NCBI RefSeq assembly: GCF_900177715.1
Contig: NZ_FXWG01000001.1
Location: forward strand, 434,001 to 498,000
Reading direction: 5' to 3'
DNA: 64,000 nt
Source of the DNA: Altererythrobacter xiamenensis
GTDB taxonomy: Bacteria > Pseudomonadota > Alphaproteobacteria > Sphingomonadales > Sphingomonadaceae
How positions within the stretch are numbered: position 1 is the first letter of the stretch; every line of letters starts with the position of its first letter. The notes below the pieces were generated by a model, which did not search any database, had not been told where the DNA came from, and was given only the letters and a program-made list of their open reading frames with translations. Of this stretch, positions 26,886 through 36,759 are shown piece by piece. A program made the position numbers and the translations under genes.

Positions 26886-28229
26886 ATGGAAGACATCCTT
26901 TTCATCCTGCGCCTACTGATCGAACCGAAACCCAAATGCCGCCGGAGCCTGCACCGCGCGATCACCGATCGTTCGCGTAAACGGCGTGCGCGCCAACCCG
27001 CTCTCGTCTTGCGGATCGCGGCCTTCATTCTGCTGTGCCTGATCGCTCCGCGGCTTGCCATCGCGCAGCCCGAGGAGGTCGTCACACCGGTCGAGATGTT
27101 CGATGCCGATGCGGGTGAAGGCGTGCGCCTCTCCTCGTCCTATATCTTCTATCCGCGCGCAGTGATCGACCTCACCTACGACTCCAATGTCTACAACGTC
27201 GATGCGCCCGAGACCGAGGATGCCTACGTCTCGTTCCAGCCGGGATTTGCGCTCAAGTCCGACTTCGGCCGCCACGCAGTCGGCCTCGAAGCACGCGGCG
27301 AGATCCGGCGCTATTTCGACATCTCGGACGAAAACAGCGAACAGTATGATATCGTCGCCACTACCCTGCTCGAACTGGGCGAAGGCATCGACGTCGACAC
27401 CTATGTGGGCTTCGCGCGCGGGATCGAGCGGCGCGGTACGCTCGGCGACGTGTTCTTTACCGACGAGCCGGTCGCTTACCACGAGAAGCGCGCGGGGCTC
27501 GACATCACCCGTGACGGAGGGAGGCTCGTGCTCGGCGCGGGCGCGGCGATCCTCAAGCGCGACTATTCCGATACGTTGGTCGGCGGTGTGCCGACCGATC
27601 TGTCGATCCGTGACGTAAAGGTCGCCAATGCGAAGCTGCGCGCCGACCTCGGTCTTGACCGGCGCACCGGCCTCTTTGCGGAAGTCGGCGTGAACCAGAT
27701 CGACTACGAACTGCCGACCGTCACACCGCGCGATTCCGATGGGCTTTCCGCTCTCGTCGGGGTGCGCCACGAGGTGACCTCGCTGCTCGAGGTGGAAGCG
27801 GGCGTCGGCTACATTCACCAGAATTTCGACGATCCGGCGACTCCGTCTGCCAACGAGTTCAACTATCGCCTCGCGGCAAGCTGGACGCCCCGCCCGCAAT
27901 GGCGGTTGACGGCGGCTGCAGCGCGGCTGGTGGACGCCAGCCGCAGCCAGGAATCTCCCGCCATCATCACCAGCGATTTCCGCCTCGGCGCACAGCGCGC
28001 CCTGGGCGACCGGATCCTGGTCGGCGCGGAGGCTGCCTATACCGAGGAAAACTACCGCGGTTCGCCGCGCAAGGACGAGCGCTTCACTGTCGCCGCCTCC
28101 ACCACATACCGGCTGGCAGAACGCATCGGGATCACCGCGAAGGCGGGATACAGGGATCAGGACGGCGGCGCATTCGGCCGCTCCTACAACGGATTTACGG
28201 CGAGTATCGGCGTGAGGGCGGCATGGTAA
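26886..28229 (+). CDS. Outer membrane beta-barrel protein, BBP2 type (EPS cluster)
   Basis: Export-associated outer membrane barrel. A signal-peptide-like segment (VLRIAAFILLCLIAPRLAIA) is followed by Gln and then about 385 residues of alternating strands, ending in a C-terminal aromatic (VRAAW) as outer membrane barrels do. Early family features include RAVIDLTYDSNVYN and VSFQPGFAL. Such barrels occur in sphingan- and xanthan-type clusters of sphingomonads. The start is unclear: ATG 26886, ATG 26562 and TTG 27009 are in frame, and only the last would give a normal-length signal peptide. It sits between the priming transferase and the tyrosine autokinase. Confidence 0.8.
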   Translation: MEDILFILRLLIEPKPKCRRSLHRAITDRSRKRRARQPALVLRIAAFILLCLIAPRLAIAQPEEVVTPVEMFDADAGEGVRLSSSYIFYPRAVIDLTYDSNVYNVDAPETEDAYVSFQPGFALKSDFGRHAVGLEARGEIRRYFDISDENSEQYDIVATTLLELGEGIDVDTYVGFARGIERRGTLGDVFFTDEPVAYHEKRAGLDITRDGGRLVLGAGAAILKRDYSDTLVGGVPTDLSIRDVKVANAKLRADLGLDRRTGLFAEVGVNQIDYELPTVTPRDSDGLSALVGVRHEVTSLLEVEAGVGYIHQNFDDPATPSANEFNYRLAASWTPRPQWRLTAAAARLVDASRSQESPAIITSDFRLGAQRALGDRILVGAEAAYTEENYRGSPRKDERFTVAASTTYRLAERIGITAKAGYRDQDGGAFGRSYNGFTASIGVRAAW

Positions 28230-28257
28230 TCCCCCTCGCCCTGCATGGAGAACGATC

Positions 28258-30393
28258 ATGAGTGGATCACGTGATCTGGTGGCTACCGGCACGGGTGGCA
28301 CGGCGGTTGCCAATTATGGCGACTATGCCCCGCTGAGTGCCGATCGGATGGACCTGTCGGAAAGCGTCAGCTTCTTCCGACGCCAGTTCAAGCTGATCGC
28401 GATCATCACCGCTCTCGCTCTCGCGGCGGGCGCGTTGATCTCCATCCTCGCGGGCAAGACCTATCTGGCGGAATCGACGGTCATGTTGACCAATGATGCG
28501 GCCATCGTCACCCAATCAACAGCCGCCACGACGCCCCAGCCAGCGCTAAGCAGCGAAGTCGTCGACACGCAGATGCAGATCATCTCCTCGCAGGAAATGG
28601 CGCAGCGTGTCGCCCAGTCGCTCGGCCTCACCAACGGTCTCGACGGCGCAGGGCAGCGCAAGGTCATCGACGAGCTGCAGGAGAATGTCGGCGCGCGGCG
28701 GGCTGGCGAGAGTTACGCGCTGACGATCAGCTATCAGGCGGAGAAGGCCGCAGACGCTTCCACGATCGTCAACGAGTTCACGCGCCAATTCGTCAATTGG
28801 GAGCTTTCGGCAGAGCAGGAGCGCAATGCCGAAGCGCGTGCGATAGTCGAGGAACGCCTCGGCGAACTGCGCGACAGGGCGCAGGCGGACACGCAGGCGC
28901 TCCAGCAATATCGCATCGCCAACAACCTGCCGAGCATGACCGGCGCCTCTCTCACCGAGCAGGAAATCTCGACCTACAACCAGGAAGTGACGACGGCCCG
29001 TGCAGCGGCAGCCGAAGACCAGGCACGGCTAAACACCGCGCTCGCCCAGCTCCGTTCGGGTTCGAGCGGCGACGATGTCGGTGAAGCGCTCGGTTCGCCG
29101 GTAATCGCTTCGCTGCGCGCGCAGGAAGCGCTTGCGGCCACGACCGTTGCCGACCTCTCGGCCAAATACGGGCCCAATCACCCGCAGCTGATCCGGGCGA
29201 ACAGCCAGCTTTCCGAAGTGCAGAACCGTATCCAGTCGGAAATAGGCCGCGTGATCTCCAACTTGCGCGCGAAGCAGGAAGTTTCCGCCCAGCGGCTCGC
29301 CTCGCTCAACGGCAGTCTCGCCAATGCGCGCGCGAAGCTTTCGCAGAACAACAGCGCGATGGTGGGCCTGAGCGAGCTCGAGCGCGCCGCAGAGGCGTCG
29401 CAAGGCATCTACGAGACCTATCTCAACCGCTTCAAGGAGCTGATCGCGGCCGAGGGTAGCGAGAAGCCCAATGCCCGGATCCTGACGCTGGCGGAAACCC
29501 CGATTTTCCCGAACTCGCCGAACATTCCGCTGAACCTCGCGCTGGCGCTGGTCATCGGCCTCGGCCTCGGCATCCTTGCCGCCTACATCAAGGAAGCGCT
29601 GTTCCACGGCATCTCGACGCCGGACGAGGCGGAGCGTGACCTGGGCGTGCCCTGTCTTGCCTCGATTCCGCTGCTGGAATCGATCGACGGCGGAGAGGAT
29701 CATCCCGCCACCGCAATCCAGGAATCGCCCAAGTCCGCCTTTGCCGAGAGCTTCCGCTCGCTCGGCGCATCGATCGATCTCGCAACGCAAGGACAGGCGA
29801 AGGTGATCGCGATCACCTCTGCATTGCCCGGCGAAGGCAAGACGGTGATGTCCTGCTGCCTCGCAAGCGTGCTTGCGGCAGGCGGCCAGCGCACCATGCT
29901 GATCGATTGCGACCTGCGTCGCCAGGGCATCAGCCGCCTGCTCAACATGCAGGAAGGTCAGAAGGGCCTCGTCGACGTGCTCGACGGCTCAGCCCCGATC
30001 GACCTCGAACAGTATGACGGCGACAATGTCTTCTGCGTCCTGCCGCTTTCGCCCAGTCGCGAGGAGCCGGAGCACTTGCTGCGCGGGCAGGAGTTCGTCG
30101 ATCTGCTCGAACAGCTGCGCGGCCACTTCGACCGCATCATCCTCGACCTGCCGCCGGTCCTGCCGATTGCCGCAACGCGGATCCTCGCGAGCCGGGCGGA
30201 CGTGGTGGTGATGGCGACCAAGTGGCGTGACACTTCGCGCTTCGCCATTCGCGCGGCCCTGCGCCGCCTGCCGCCTGATCAGGTCAATGTGCTGGGGGTG
30301 GTGCTGAGCGGTGTGGACATGTCCCGCCGGTCCTTCCTCAACCCGCACGACCCCTATTTCTACTACTCCCAGTACAAAGAGTATTATGCGTAG
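28258..30393 (+). CDS. Polysaccharide co-polymerase / tyrosine autokinase (Wzc/GumC-type)
   Basis: Inner membrane protein of 711 aa that controls chain length and export. An N-terminal Wzz domain with its first membrane helix near residues 44-64, a long periplasmic coiled-coil part, a second helix near 422-444, then a cytoplasmic BY-kinase. The kinase has Walker A (ALPGEGKT, about residue 522), Walker A' (MLIDCDLRR) and Walker B (IILDLPPVLP). The C-terminus carries six tyrosines in its last 14 residues (DPYFYYSQYKEYYA), the autophosphorylation cluster. It follows the barrel gene by 28 bases and precedes the first glycosyltransferase by 35. Confidence 0.94.
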   Translation: MSGSRDLVATGTGGTAVANYGDYAPLSADRMDLSESVSFFRRQFKLIAIITALALAAGALISILAGKTYLAESTVMLTNDAAIVTQSTAATTPQPALSSEVVDTQMQIISSQEMAQRVAQSLGLTNGLDGAGQRKVIDELQENVGARRAGESYALTISYQAEKAADASTIVNEFTRQFVNWELSAEQERNAEARAIVEERLGELRDRAQADTQALQQYRIANNLPSMTGASLTEQEISTYNQEVTTARAAAAEDQARLNTALAQLRSGSSGDDVGEALGSPVIASLRAQEALAATTVADLSAKYGPNHPQLIRANSQLSEVQNRIQSEIGRVISNLRAKQEVSAQRLASLNGSLANARAKLSQNNSAMVGLSELERAAEASQGIYETYLNRFKELIAAEGSEKPNARILTLAETPIFPNSPNIPLNLALALVIGLGLGILAAYIKEALFHGISTPDEAERDLGVPCLASIPLLESIDGGEDHPATAIQESPKSAFAESFRSLGASIDLATQGQAKVIAITSALPGEGKTVMSCCLASVLAAGGQRTMLIDCDLRRQGISRLLNMQEGQKGLVDVLDGSAPIDLEQYDGDNVFCVLPLSPSREEPEHLLRGQEFVDLLEQLRGHFDRIILDLPPVLPIAATRILASRADVVVMATKWRDTSRFAIRAALRRLPPDQVNVLGVVLSGVDMSRRSFLNPHDPYFYYSQYKEYYA

Positions 30394-30428
30394 CGCGCCG
30401 GAAACGGGCGCGGGGACGGGCTAGATCC

Positions 30429-31532
30429 TTGGCGCGGGGTGGCTTCTCTGACCGGCGGGTAGCGATCGTCCACTACTGGTTCGTCTCCATGCGCGGCGGC
30501 GAGCGGGTGGTCGAACGTCTGCTGCACCTGTTCCCCGATGCCGACATCTTCACCAACGTCTATGACCCCAGCAAGATGTCGGCGACGCTCAACCGCGCGC
30601 CGATCAAGGCAGGATTCGTCAACCGCCTGCCCTTCGCCAATCGCTTCTACCAATATTACCTGCCGCTGATGCCGATGGCATTGGAAGGGCTCGACCTCAC
30701 CGCCTACGACCTAGTCATCAGCAGCGAGAGCGGCCCGGCCAAGGGGGTCATCACCCGGCCCGATACAACGCATCTGTGCTATTGCCACTCGCCGATGCGG
30801 TATCTGTGGGACCACTACCACCAGTATCGTGCCGAAGCCCCTTCCCTCGCCCGCCGCGCCATGCCGCTGATGTATCACCGCCTGCGTCAGTGGGATGTTT
30901 CCTCCAGCGCGCGGGTCGATCGCTTCGTCGCCAATTCCAGCTTCATCCAGCAGCGCATCCGCAAGGTGTGGCGGCGCGAATCCGATGTCATCCATCCACC
31001 TGTCGAAACCGGGCTGTTCTCGCCTGCGGACGAAGTGAGCGATAGCTACCTCTGGGTCGGCCAGATGGTCCCCTACAAACGCCCCGACCTCGCCGTCGAA
31101 GCCTTCAACGCCAACGGCCTTCCGCTGACGATGGTCGGCACCGGCAGCATGCTCAAGCGGCTGCGCGCGATGGCGAAACCGAACATCACCTTCATCGATC
31201 ATCTCGATTTCGCCTCGCTGCGGGCAGCCTACGCGAATGCCCGCGCCTTCATCATGACGGCAGAAGAGGATTTCGGGATCACGCCGGTCGAAAGCATGGC
31301 ATCGGGCCGTCCGGTGGTGGCTTTCGGGCGCGGCGGGGCGAAGGACAGCGTGGTGCCCGGACGTACCGGCCTGTTCTTCGACCGGCAGGAGCCGGAGGCC
31401 CTGATCGACGCTGTCCAACAGATGGAACGCTTTCTGCCCGACTATAACCCCGAATGGGCGGTGCAGCAGGCGAGCAAGTTCGCGCCCGAGCAGTTCGACC
31501 GCAAGTTCCTCGAAACGGTCGAGGCCAGCTGA
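30429..31532 (+). CDS. Glycosyltransferase family 4
   Basis: GT-B fold transferase of 367 aa, close in style to WbaZ-type mannosyltransferases. N-terminal donor-independent domain begins VAIVHYWFVSMRGGERVVE; the family HSPMRYLWDHYHQY block is present. The C-terminal donor site has EDFGITPVESMASGRPVVAF with the E-x7-E motif. Translation must begin before VAIVHYW, and the only start codon there is TTG at 30429, with a weak ribosome site. Likely adds an early sugar to the lipid-linked repeat unit. It is 12 bases before the polymerase candidate. Confidence 0.9.
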   Translation: MARGGFSDRRVAIVHYWFVSMRGGERVVERLLHLFPDADIFTNVYDPSKMSATLNRAPIKAGFVNRLPFANRFYQYYLPLMPMALEGLDLTAYDLVISSESGPAKGVITRPDTTHLCYCHSPMRYLWDHYHQYRAEAPSLARRAMPLMYHRLRQWDVSSSARVDRFVANSSFIQQRIRKVWRRESDVIHPPVETGLFSPADEVSDSYLWVGQMVPYKRPDLAVEAFNANGLPLTMVGTGSMLKRLRAMAKPNITFIDHLDFASLRAAYANARAFIMTAEEDFGITPVESMASGRPVVAFGRGGAKDSVVPGRTGLFFDRQEPEALIDAVQQMERFLPDYNPEWAVQQASKFAPEQFDRKFLETVEAS

Positions 31533-31544
31533 GGGCGGCGCGGC

Positions 31545-32999
31545 ATGGAACTCACTTTCATCGGCCTCATCCAGATCGCCATCGGCACACTGATCGTGCT
31601 GGTCGGGAGCGTGCGCAGCGCGGTGATTTTCCTGGTCGTCAGCGCTCTGTTTGACGGTTCCGCCGCGATCGCGCTCCCCGAACTGGGCGGCTCGTCGATC
31701 CCGCCCGTGCAGTTCGCGCTGCTCTTCACCACCTTGCGGATTATCGCGCCACGCGGCGGCTATCTCGGCTATCTTCCCGCCGCCATCGCAGAGAACAAGT
31801 GGATCGTCTTCTTCGCGATCTACGGCGTGGTCGCGGCCTATCTCGCGCCGCGCATGTTCGGGACATCGATAGAGGTTTTCCCGATGCGCCCTGAGCTGGG
31901 CATGGGGCCGTTCGACACAATCCCGCTCGTGCCCTCACCGCAGAACCTTACCGCAGCCTTCTATCTGATCGGCACGCTTCTGCTTGCGATTTCCAGCTAT
32001 ATCTTCTGCCGCATGCCACAGGGCGGCGCGGCGCTGGTCGCGGCGCTGCTGATCGCCAGCTGGCTCCACATCGCGACGGGCGTCATCGATCTGGCAACCC
32101 GCGGGACAGCTGCGGAAGTCATTCTCTCGATCTTCCGCAACGGCGGATACACGCCGCTCGACCTTTCCATTTCGGGCTTCATCCGCATCAGGGGCGTATT
32201 GCCCGAAACCTCCAGCTATGCGGGGCTCGGCTTTGCGCTTTTCGTGGCCAATGCGGAGCTCTGGTATCGCTCGATCCGTTCCCGCACGACGGGCCTTGCG
32301 GCGAGCGCGCTGGCCCTGCTGCTCGTGCTCAGCACTGCCTCCACCGCCTATGTAGCGCTCGCCGCCTACGTGCTGTTCCTGGTGTTTCGCGCCATGCTGT
32401 TCCCTGGCGCAGCGCCGCGCGGCAAGCTGCTCAGGGCGACCTATCTGGCGGCGGCCATCGGTTTCCTGATCGCGCTCCTGATGGCGCTCGTCCCGCGCCT
32501 GCCTTTCGCGGTGTATGAGCTGGTGCTCGACATGACGGTCGCCAAGCCTGCGACCGATTCAGGGCAGCAACGCCTGTTCTGGGCGCTGCAGGGTTGGGAC
32601 ACTTTCCTCGCGTCCTACGGGCTTGGCATCGGCCCGGGCAGCTTCCGCAGCTCGAGCATGCTGACCGCGATCCTCGGGTCGATGGGGGTCGTCGGGGCTG
32701 TCACCTTCGTGATGTATTGCAAGAAGGTCTTCGCCGCCTCGCGCCAGTCGACTTGGGGCGAAGCGGCGAGCCCGCTGCTATCGGTCAGTGGCGCCTTGGG
32801 AACTGCGGCCCTGATCTGCCTCGTTCCCGCCGCCATCGCATCGCCCCACGCCGTCCCGCCCGCGCTGTTCTCGATCATGGCGGGTGCGGCGATCGCCCTG
32901 CGAAGCGAGATGGTGCTTCCCACTCGTAACGAAGCTATGCCGCGCCGCCCCTTCCGCTGGCCGCCCGAGCGGCCGAGTGAAGAGGTGCCGGCAGAATGA
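31545..32999 (+). CDS. Multi-pass membrane protein, candidate EPS polymerase
   Basis: A 484-aa integral membrane protein with about ten to twelve helices and a periplasmic-type loop holding RLFWALQGWDTFLASYGLGI and GPGSFRSSSM, which is like the C-terminal motif of O-antigen ligases and Wzy polymerases. Position supports this: it lies between a glycosyltransferase and the flippase, and no other Wzy is in the cluster. Sequence of Wzy proteins varies too much for a firm call by eye. It overlaps the next gene by four bases. Confidence 0.7.
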   Translation: MELTFIGLIQIAIGTLIVLVGSVRSAVIFLVVSALFDGSAAIALPELGGSSIPPVQFALLFTTLRIIAPRGGYLGYLPAAIAENKWIVFFAIYGVVAAYLAPRMFGTSIEVFPMRPELGMGPFDTIPLVPSPQNLTAAFYLIGTLLLAISSYIFCRMPQGGAALVAALLIASWLHIATGVIDLATRGTAAEVILSIFRNGGYTPLDLSISGFIRIRGVLPETSSYAGLGFALFVANAELWYRSIRSRTTGLAASALALLLVLSTASTAYVALAAYVLFLVFRAMLFPGAAPRGKLLRATYLAAAIGFLIALLMALVPRLPFAVYELVLDMTVAKPATDSGQQRLFWALQGWDTFLASYGLGIGPGSFRSSSMLTAILGSMGVVGAVTFVMYCKKVFAASRQSTWGEAASPLLSVSGALGTAALICLVPAAIASPHAVPPALFSIMAGAAIALRSEMVLPTRNEAMPRRPFRWPPERPSEEVPAE

Positions 33000-34105
33000 G
33001 CGCGCTGCTTCATCCCGGGGACCTGACGCCTGACCTGATCGAGCGGTGGCGTGGTTTCTGCCTGGCCGATCCGCTCTATCACAGTCCGTTTTACGCGCCC
33101 GAGTTCACCCAGGCCGTTGCGCATGTGCGCGATGACGTGCGCATTGCGGTGTTCGAGCGGGCCGGAGATGTGGTCGGCTTCCTCCCCTTCCACCTTACGC
33201 GTAGCGGCACGGCGAAACCGATCGGTGGGCAGCTCAACGATTACCAGGGCCCCGTTACCGCTCCGCACACGAGGCTGACCCCGGGCGAGTTGCTGAACGG
33301 CGCGCAGGTTTCGAGCTATGACTACAACCACCTGCCGACCAGCTTCACCGCGCTGGCGCAGGACGCACACAGCTTTTCCGCATCGCCGCAGATGGACTTG
33401 TCGCAAGGCTACGAGGCTTTCGTCGGGCGCAAGGATTCAAAGTGGACCAAGGCGAAGCGCGAGATCCGCCGCCGCTATCGCAAGACCGAGAAAGATATCG
33501 GCCCGATCCGCTTCACCTTCCACGACCCCTCGGACACGATCTTTGCCGAACACATCGAAATGAAGAATGCCCTGCTGAAGCGGGTCGGATCGCATCTGCA
33601 AATCGGTGACGACTGGCTCGGGCAGGTACTCGACGTGTTGCGGTACAGCGAAGGGCCCGGCTTTGCCAGCGTCATGACGACGCTCCACGCCGGCGACAAG
33701 CTGATCGCCGCGCATTTCGGCATTCGCACGGCGGATGTGTGGCATTGGTGGTTTCCGTCCTATGACCTCGCCGCCTACAAGCTCGGCCCCGGCATCAATC
33801 TCGTCGATCAATGCGCCCAGGCGGCGCGGGACCATGGCATCGACACCATCGACTTCGGCCGCGGCGATGGCGCGTTCAAGCTGCTGTTCGCCGATCGCCA
33901 GGTCGATCTATGCGAAGGCGCGGTCGCGCGCCCCGGTAGCCTTGCCAAATTCGTGCGGCAGGGCACGCAGTCGCTGGTGTCTGCGGCAGAGCGCCTTCCG
34001 CTGGGTCGTTACAGTTCCTATCCGCGCCGCGCAGCGGCCAAATTCGTGACTGGCGTCGCGCTTCCCGGCATGGCCGCAAAAGAGACCGAAAGCAGGGCGC
34101 TGTGA
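32996..34105 (+). CDS. CelD/BcsL-type GNAT acetyltransferase (first copy)
   Basis: A 369-aa protein with the FemAB-like double GNAT fold of the CelD family, often found in cellulose and exopolysaccharide clusters. Blocks supporting this are VGFLPFHLTRSGTAKPIGGQ near the N-terminus, SKWTKAKREIRRRYRKTEKD in the middle and GINLVDQCAQAARDHGIDTI with DFGRGDGAFKLLF at the end. It may acylate a sugar of the repeat unit, but no family member is well characterised. Overlaps the polymerase and flippase genes by four bases each. Confidence 0.8.
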   Translation: MSALLHPGDLTPDLIERWRGFCLADPLYHSPFYAPEFTQAVAHVRDDVRIAVFERAGDVVGFLPFHLTRSGTAKPIGGQLNDYQGPVTAPHTRLTPGELLNGAQVSSYDYNHLPTSFTALAQDAHSFSASPQMDLSQGYEAFVGRKDSKWTKAKREIRRRYRKTEKDIGPIRFTFHDPSDTIFAEHIEMKNALLKRVGSHLQIGDDWLGQVLDVLRYSEGPGFASVMTTLHAGDKLIAAHFGIRTADVWHWWFPSYDLAAYKLGPGINLVDQCAQAARDHGIDTIDFGRGDGAFKLLFADRQVDLCEGAVARPGSLAKFVRQGTQSLVSAAERLPLGRYSSYPRRAAAKFVTGVALPGMAAKETESRAL

Positions 34106-35607
34106 ACCTGCGCCAGGGGGTCATGCGCGGAGCGTTCTCGCTCGGCAGCGCGCGGGTCGCGTCGAACCTCCTCAATGCCGCAGCGATCCTGATCCTCGCG
34201 AGGCTGCTGACGCCCGAGGATTTCGGCATCGTTGCCATCGCGATGGCGGTGCTGACAGTCGTCCAGTCGGCGACCGAGCTTTCGCTTAACAACGCCCTGA
34301 TCCAGAAAGACAAGGTCGAGCGTTCACACATCGACACGGCGTGGACCATGGCGCTGATCCGCGCCGCGATCATCGTCGCTTTCTTCGTCCTCGCCGCATG
34401 GCCGCTGTCGATGATCTATTCGCGGCCCGACATGGTGCCTGTGTTCATCGTATCCGGTGTGACGGGCGCGATGATCGGGCTGCAGAACCCGCACATCTGG
34501 CTCGAGACCAAGTCGATGCGGTTCTTCCCGCTCGCGCTCGTCCAATTCGCCTACAAGGGCTTCGGCGTATTTGTCGCGATCGGGCTCGCCATCGCGCTCG
34601 AATCCTACTGGGCGATCATCGCCGGCAATGCGATCGGAGCATTGGGCGCAGGCCTGCTGAGCTATATCCTCGTCCCCTATCGCCCGCGTTTCACGCTCGA
34701 GCACTGGCGCGAAATCTGGGCCTTTTCGGGCTGGATGTTCTTCAACCAGCTGTTCGAGACGCTCAACTGGCGCATCGACCAGCTGATCATCGGCCTCGTG
34801 GTGCCCAAGGGGGCGCTGGGCATCTATGCCATGGCCGACAATCTGGCGGTGATCCCGACGCGCGAGACGATCCAGCCGATCCGTCATGCGCTCTTCCCCG
34901 GCCTCGCCAACTTGTCGAAGGACCTCGCTCGCCTCACCCGCTCGCACCTGCTGGCGCAATCCTCCATCGCGATGCTGATAGCGCCGCTGGGTATCGGCCT
35001 CGCGCTAGTGGCAGAGCCTGCCGTTGCGATCGCACTCGGCGATCAGTGGCGCGCGGCGGTGCCCTTCGTCGAGATCTGCGCGGTTTATTACGCGCTCGGC
35101 ACCTTCAGCATGGGCTTACAGCCGGTCGCGATGGCGCTGGGCAAGACCAAGCTGCTGTTCATTCGCCAGATCGTGGCCGTATGCGTCAAGCTACCGCTGA
35201 TCATCGCGGGCCTGCTGTATGGCGGCCTGATTGGCGCTGCGCTTGGCCGCCTCGTCAGCGAGTTGATCACGGTGATGATCGAGTTTCTCTTCCTGCGGCA
35301 CATGCTTGCGCTGTCGCTGTGGAATCAGCTCAAGCATCACGCACTCACGATTTTCGGACTGACAGCGATGACGCTGGGGCTGGCACTGGTCAGCCCGGCG
35401 CTTCCGGAAATGGCCGTAGCGCTCGAACTCGCCATCAAGGTCACGGTCGGCGGCGCCTGCTATGCAGCAGCGGTGTTCATCGCCTGGCTGGTCAGCGGCA
35501 AGCCTGCGGGACCGGTGACGGAATTGATGGGCGCGGCCGAACGCGCGCTTGCCAAGCGCCGCAGTCCGCAGGCGAGCAAACTCGAACCCGGAACCGCCGA
35601 AAACTGA
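34102..35607 (+). CDS. Polysaccharide flippase (MOP superfamily, Wzx-like)
   Basis: A 501-aa inner membrane transporter with 12 to 14 helices. Begins MNLRQGVMRGAFSLGSARVA and has the RLLTPEDFGIVAIAMA motif of the RfbX/MATE-like polysaccharide transporters, then VSELSLNNAL-type and WMFFNQLFETLNWRIDQLII blocks. Predicted to turn the lipid-linked repeat unit to the periplasmic face. Starts with GTG at 34102, overlapping the CelD gene by four bases. Last gene of the plus-strand assembly operon; converges with the GT8 gene across 28 bases. Confidence 0.92.
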   Translation: MNLRQGVMRGAFSLGSARVASNLLNAAAILILARLLTPEDFGIVAIAMAVLTVVQSATELSLNNALIQKDKVERSHIDTAWTMALIRAAIIVAFFVLAAWPLSMIYSRPDMVPVFIVSGVTGAMIGLQNPHIWLETKSMRFFPLALVQFAYKGFGVFVAIGLAIALESYWAIIAGNAIGALGAGLLSYILVPYRPRFTLEHWREIWAFSGWMFFNQLFETLNWRIDQLIIGLVVPKGALGIYAMADNLAVIPTRETIQPIRHALFPGLANLSKDLARLTRSHLLAQSSIAMLIAPLGIGLALVAEPAVAIALGDQWRAAVPFVEICAVYYALGTFSMGLQPVAMALGKTKLLFIRQIVAVCVKLPLIIAGLLYGGLIGAALGRLVSELITVMIEFLFLRHMLALSLWNQLKHHALTIFGLTAMTLGLALVSPALPEMAVALELAIKVTVGGACYAAAVFIAWLVSGKPAGPVTELMGAAERALAKRRSPQASKLEPGTAEN

Positions 35608-35635
35608 TTTCCATAAGGGTTGGTAGAACGGGTGG

Positions 35636-36754
35636 TCAGGCGAGCCCGATCGGCTGCCCTTCTCCATAGCCGTCGAGCACCGCTTCGGGCGGACGGATAA
35701 AGCCCCGCTCGCCATGCGCTTCCGACACCAGGGCCTGCGCCATGTCCTCGACATCCTTGCTGTTGCGCGGCGCCCAGGGCAGCTCGGCATCGTCCGAACG
35801 GTGGCGCGGAACCTTCATCACGTCGAGCGCGAAGGGCGCGTAGGATGACAGCGCGTCGCGGATCTTGGGGGCGTAGCGGAAGCGCAGGAAATCGACCTGC
35901 GCGCCGATCTTGTCCCCTGCACTCTGCGACGGAATGAAGCCCGCCCAGATCGTGTCCTTCAATTCCTCGCGATACCACTCGGCCGCATGGGCCCAGCGCG
36001 GGGGGCGGCGCTTCGACCATGGCTTGGTCGAGGTGTAGTGTTCAAGGTACGGCTTCAGCTTCCCGCCGAAATTGAGATAGGTTTCGTGCAGGTTCCAGCG
36101 CGGGTCGAGCGGCGTCCACTTGCCCTCGAGCGCATGATTGAGCGCGTCCTGATCGGGCGCTTCCATGCAGCCTTCGGGATGGTCGACGAGGAACTGCCGC
36201 GCGCGTTCGAGCGCGCCGTCTTCGAGCAGCTTTGGCCAGTCGAACACCATGACGCCCGACTGCAGATAGGGCGCATCGTCCGACAGGAAGAGATCACGGC
36301 GGCGGCGACGGATATTGCCGGTGAGGTAATAGACGAAGTCATGCACCGCGCCGGCGGGGAAGCCGTTGAGGTCGAAATCGAGCAACGGCTCGACCGACGA
36401 CATCACGCGCGTATCGGCATCGAAATAGATCAGCCGGTCGTACTCCGGGCCGAAGATCATGTCGAAATAGAGCCTCAGATACGCCGCGCGCGGCCAGCGA
36501 TCATTGATCGGCCTGACCTTCTCCTCGACGAAATCGGGGACGATGATCCGGGCCGGAACCTCTTTGCGCTCAAAGAAACTCTTCGCCGCTGCAAGGTCTT
36601 CGTCACTGACGTCGCAGCACACGAGGAACAGGCTGACATCGCGACCGGCAGGCAGATTGTCGGCGACCGTTTTCAACTGGCAGCAGGCCGCCGGAAGGTA
36701 ACCGCTGTCGGTCGCGGTCGTGATCGCCGTTTTCATCGACTGCCGGATCGCCAT
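35636..36754 (-). CDS. Glycosyltransferase family 8
   Basis: A 372-aa retaining GT-A transferase. It begins with AITTATDSGYLPAACCQLKT, has the metal-binding DxD in LIYFDADTRVM and the family SGVMVFDWPKL and PDQDALNHAL blocks. The 90-residue C-terminal tail is not recognised. Three in-frame ATGs (36769, 36754, 36736) could start it; I take 36754, just after the methyltransferase stop. Last gene of the six-gene minus-strand sugar operon. Probably transfers a hexose or the branched sugar made by the neighbouring enzymes. Confidence 0.88.
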   Translation of the reverse strand: MAIRQSMKTAITTATDSGYLPAACCQLKTVADNLPAGRDVSLFLVCCDVSDEDLAAAKSFFERKEVPARIIVPDFVEEKVRPINDRWPRAAYLRLYFDMIFGPEYDRLIYFDADTRVMSSVEPLLDFDLNGFPAGAVHDFVYYLTGNIRRRRRDLFLSDDAPYLQSGVMVFDWPKLLEDGALERARQFLVDHPEGCMEAPDQDALNHALEGKWTPLDPRWNLHETYLNFGGKLKPYLEHYTSTKPWSKRRPPRWAHAAEWYREELKDTIWAGFIPSQSAGDKIGAQVDFLRFRYAPKIRDALSSYAPFALDVMKVPRHRSDDAELPWAPRNSKDVEDMAQALVSEAHGERGFIRPPEAVLDGYGEGQPIGLA

Positions 36755-36759
36755 CTCGG

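Noticed and set aside
26913..28313. A 466-codon minus-strand frame opposite the barrel gene
   Set aside because: Composition is that of a shadow frame (rich in Arg, His, Asp) and the plus strand has a credible outer membrane protein.
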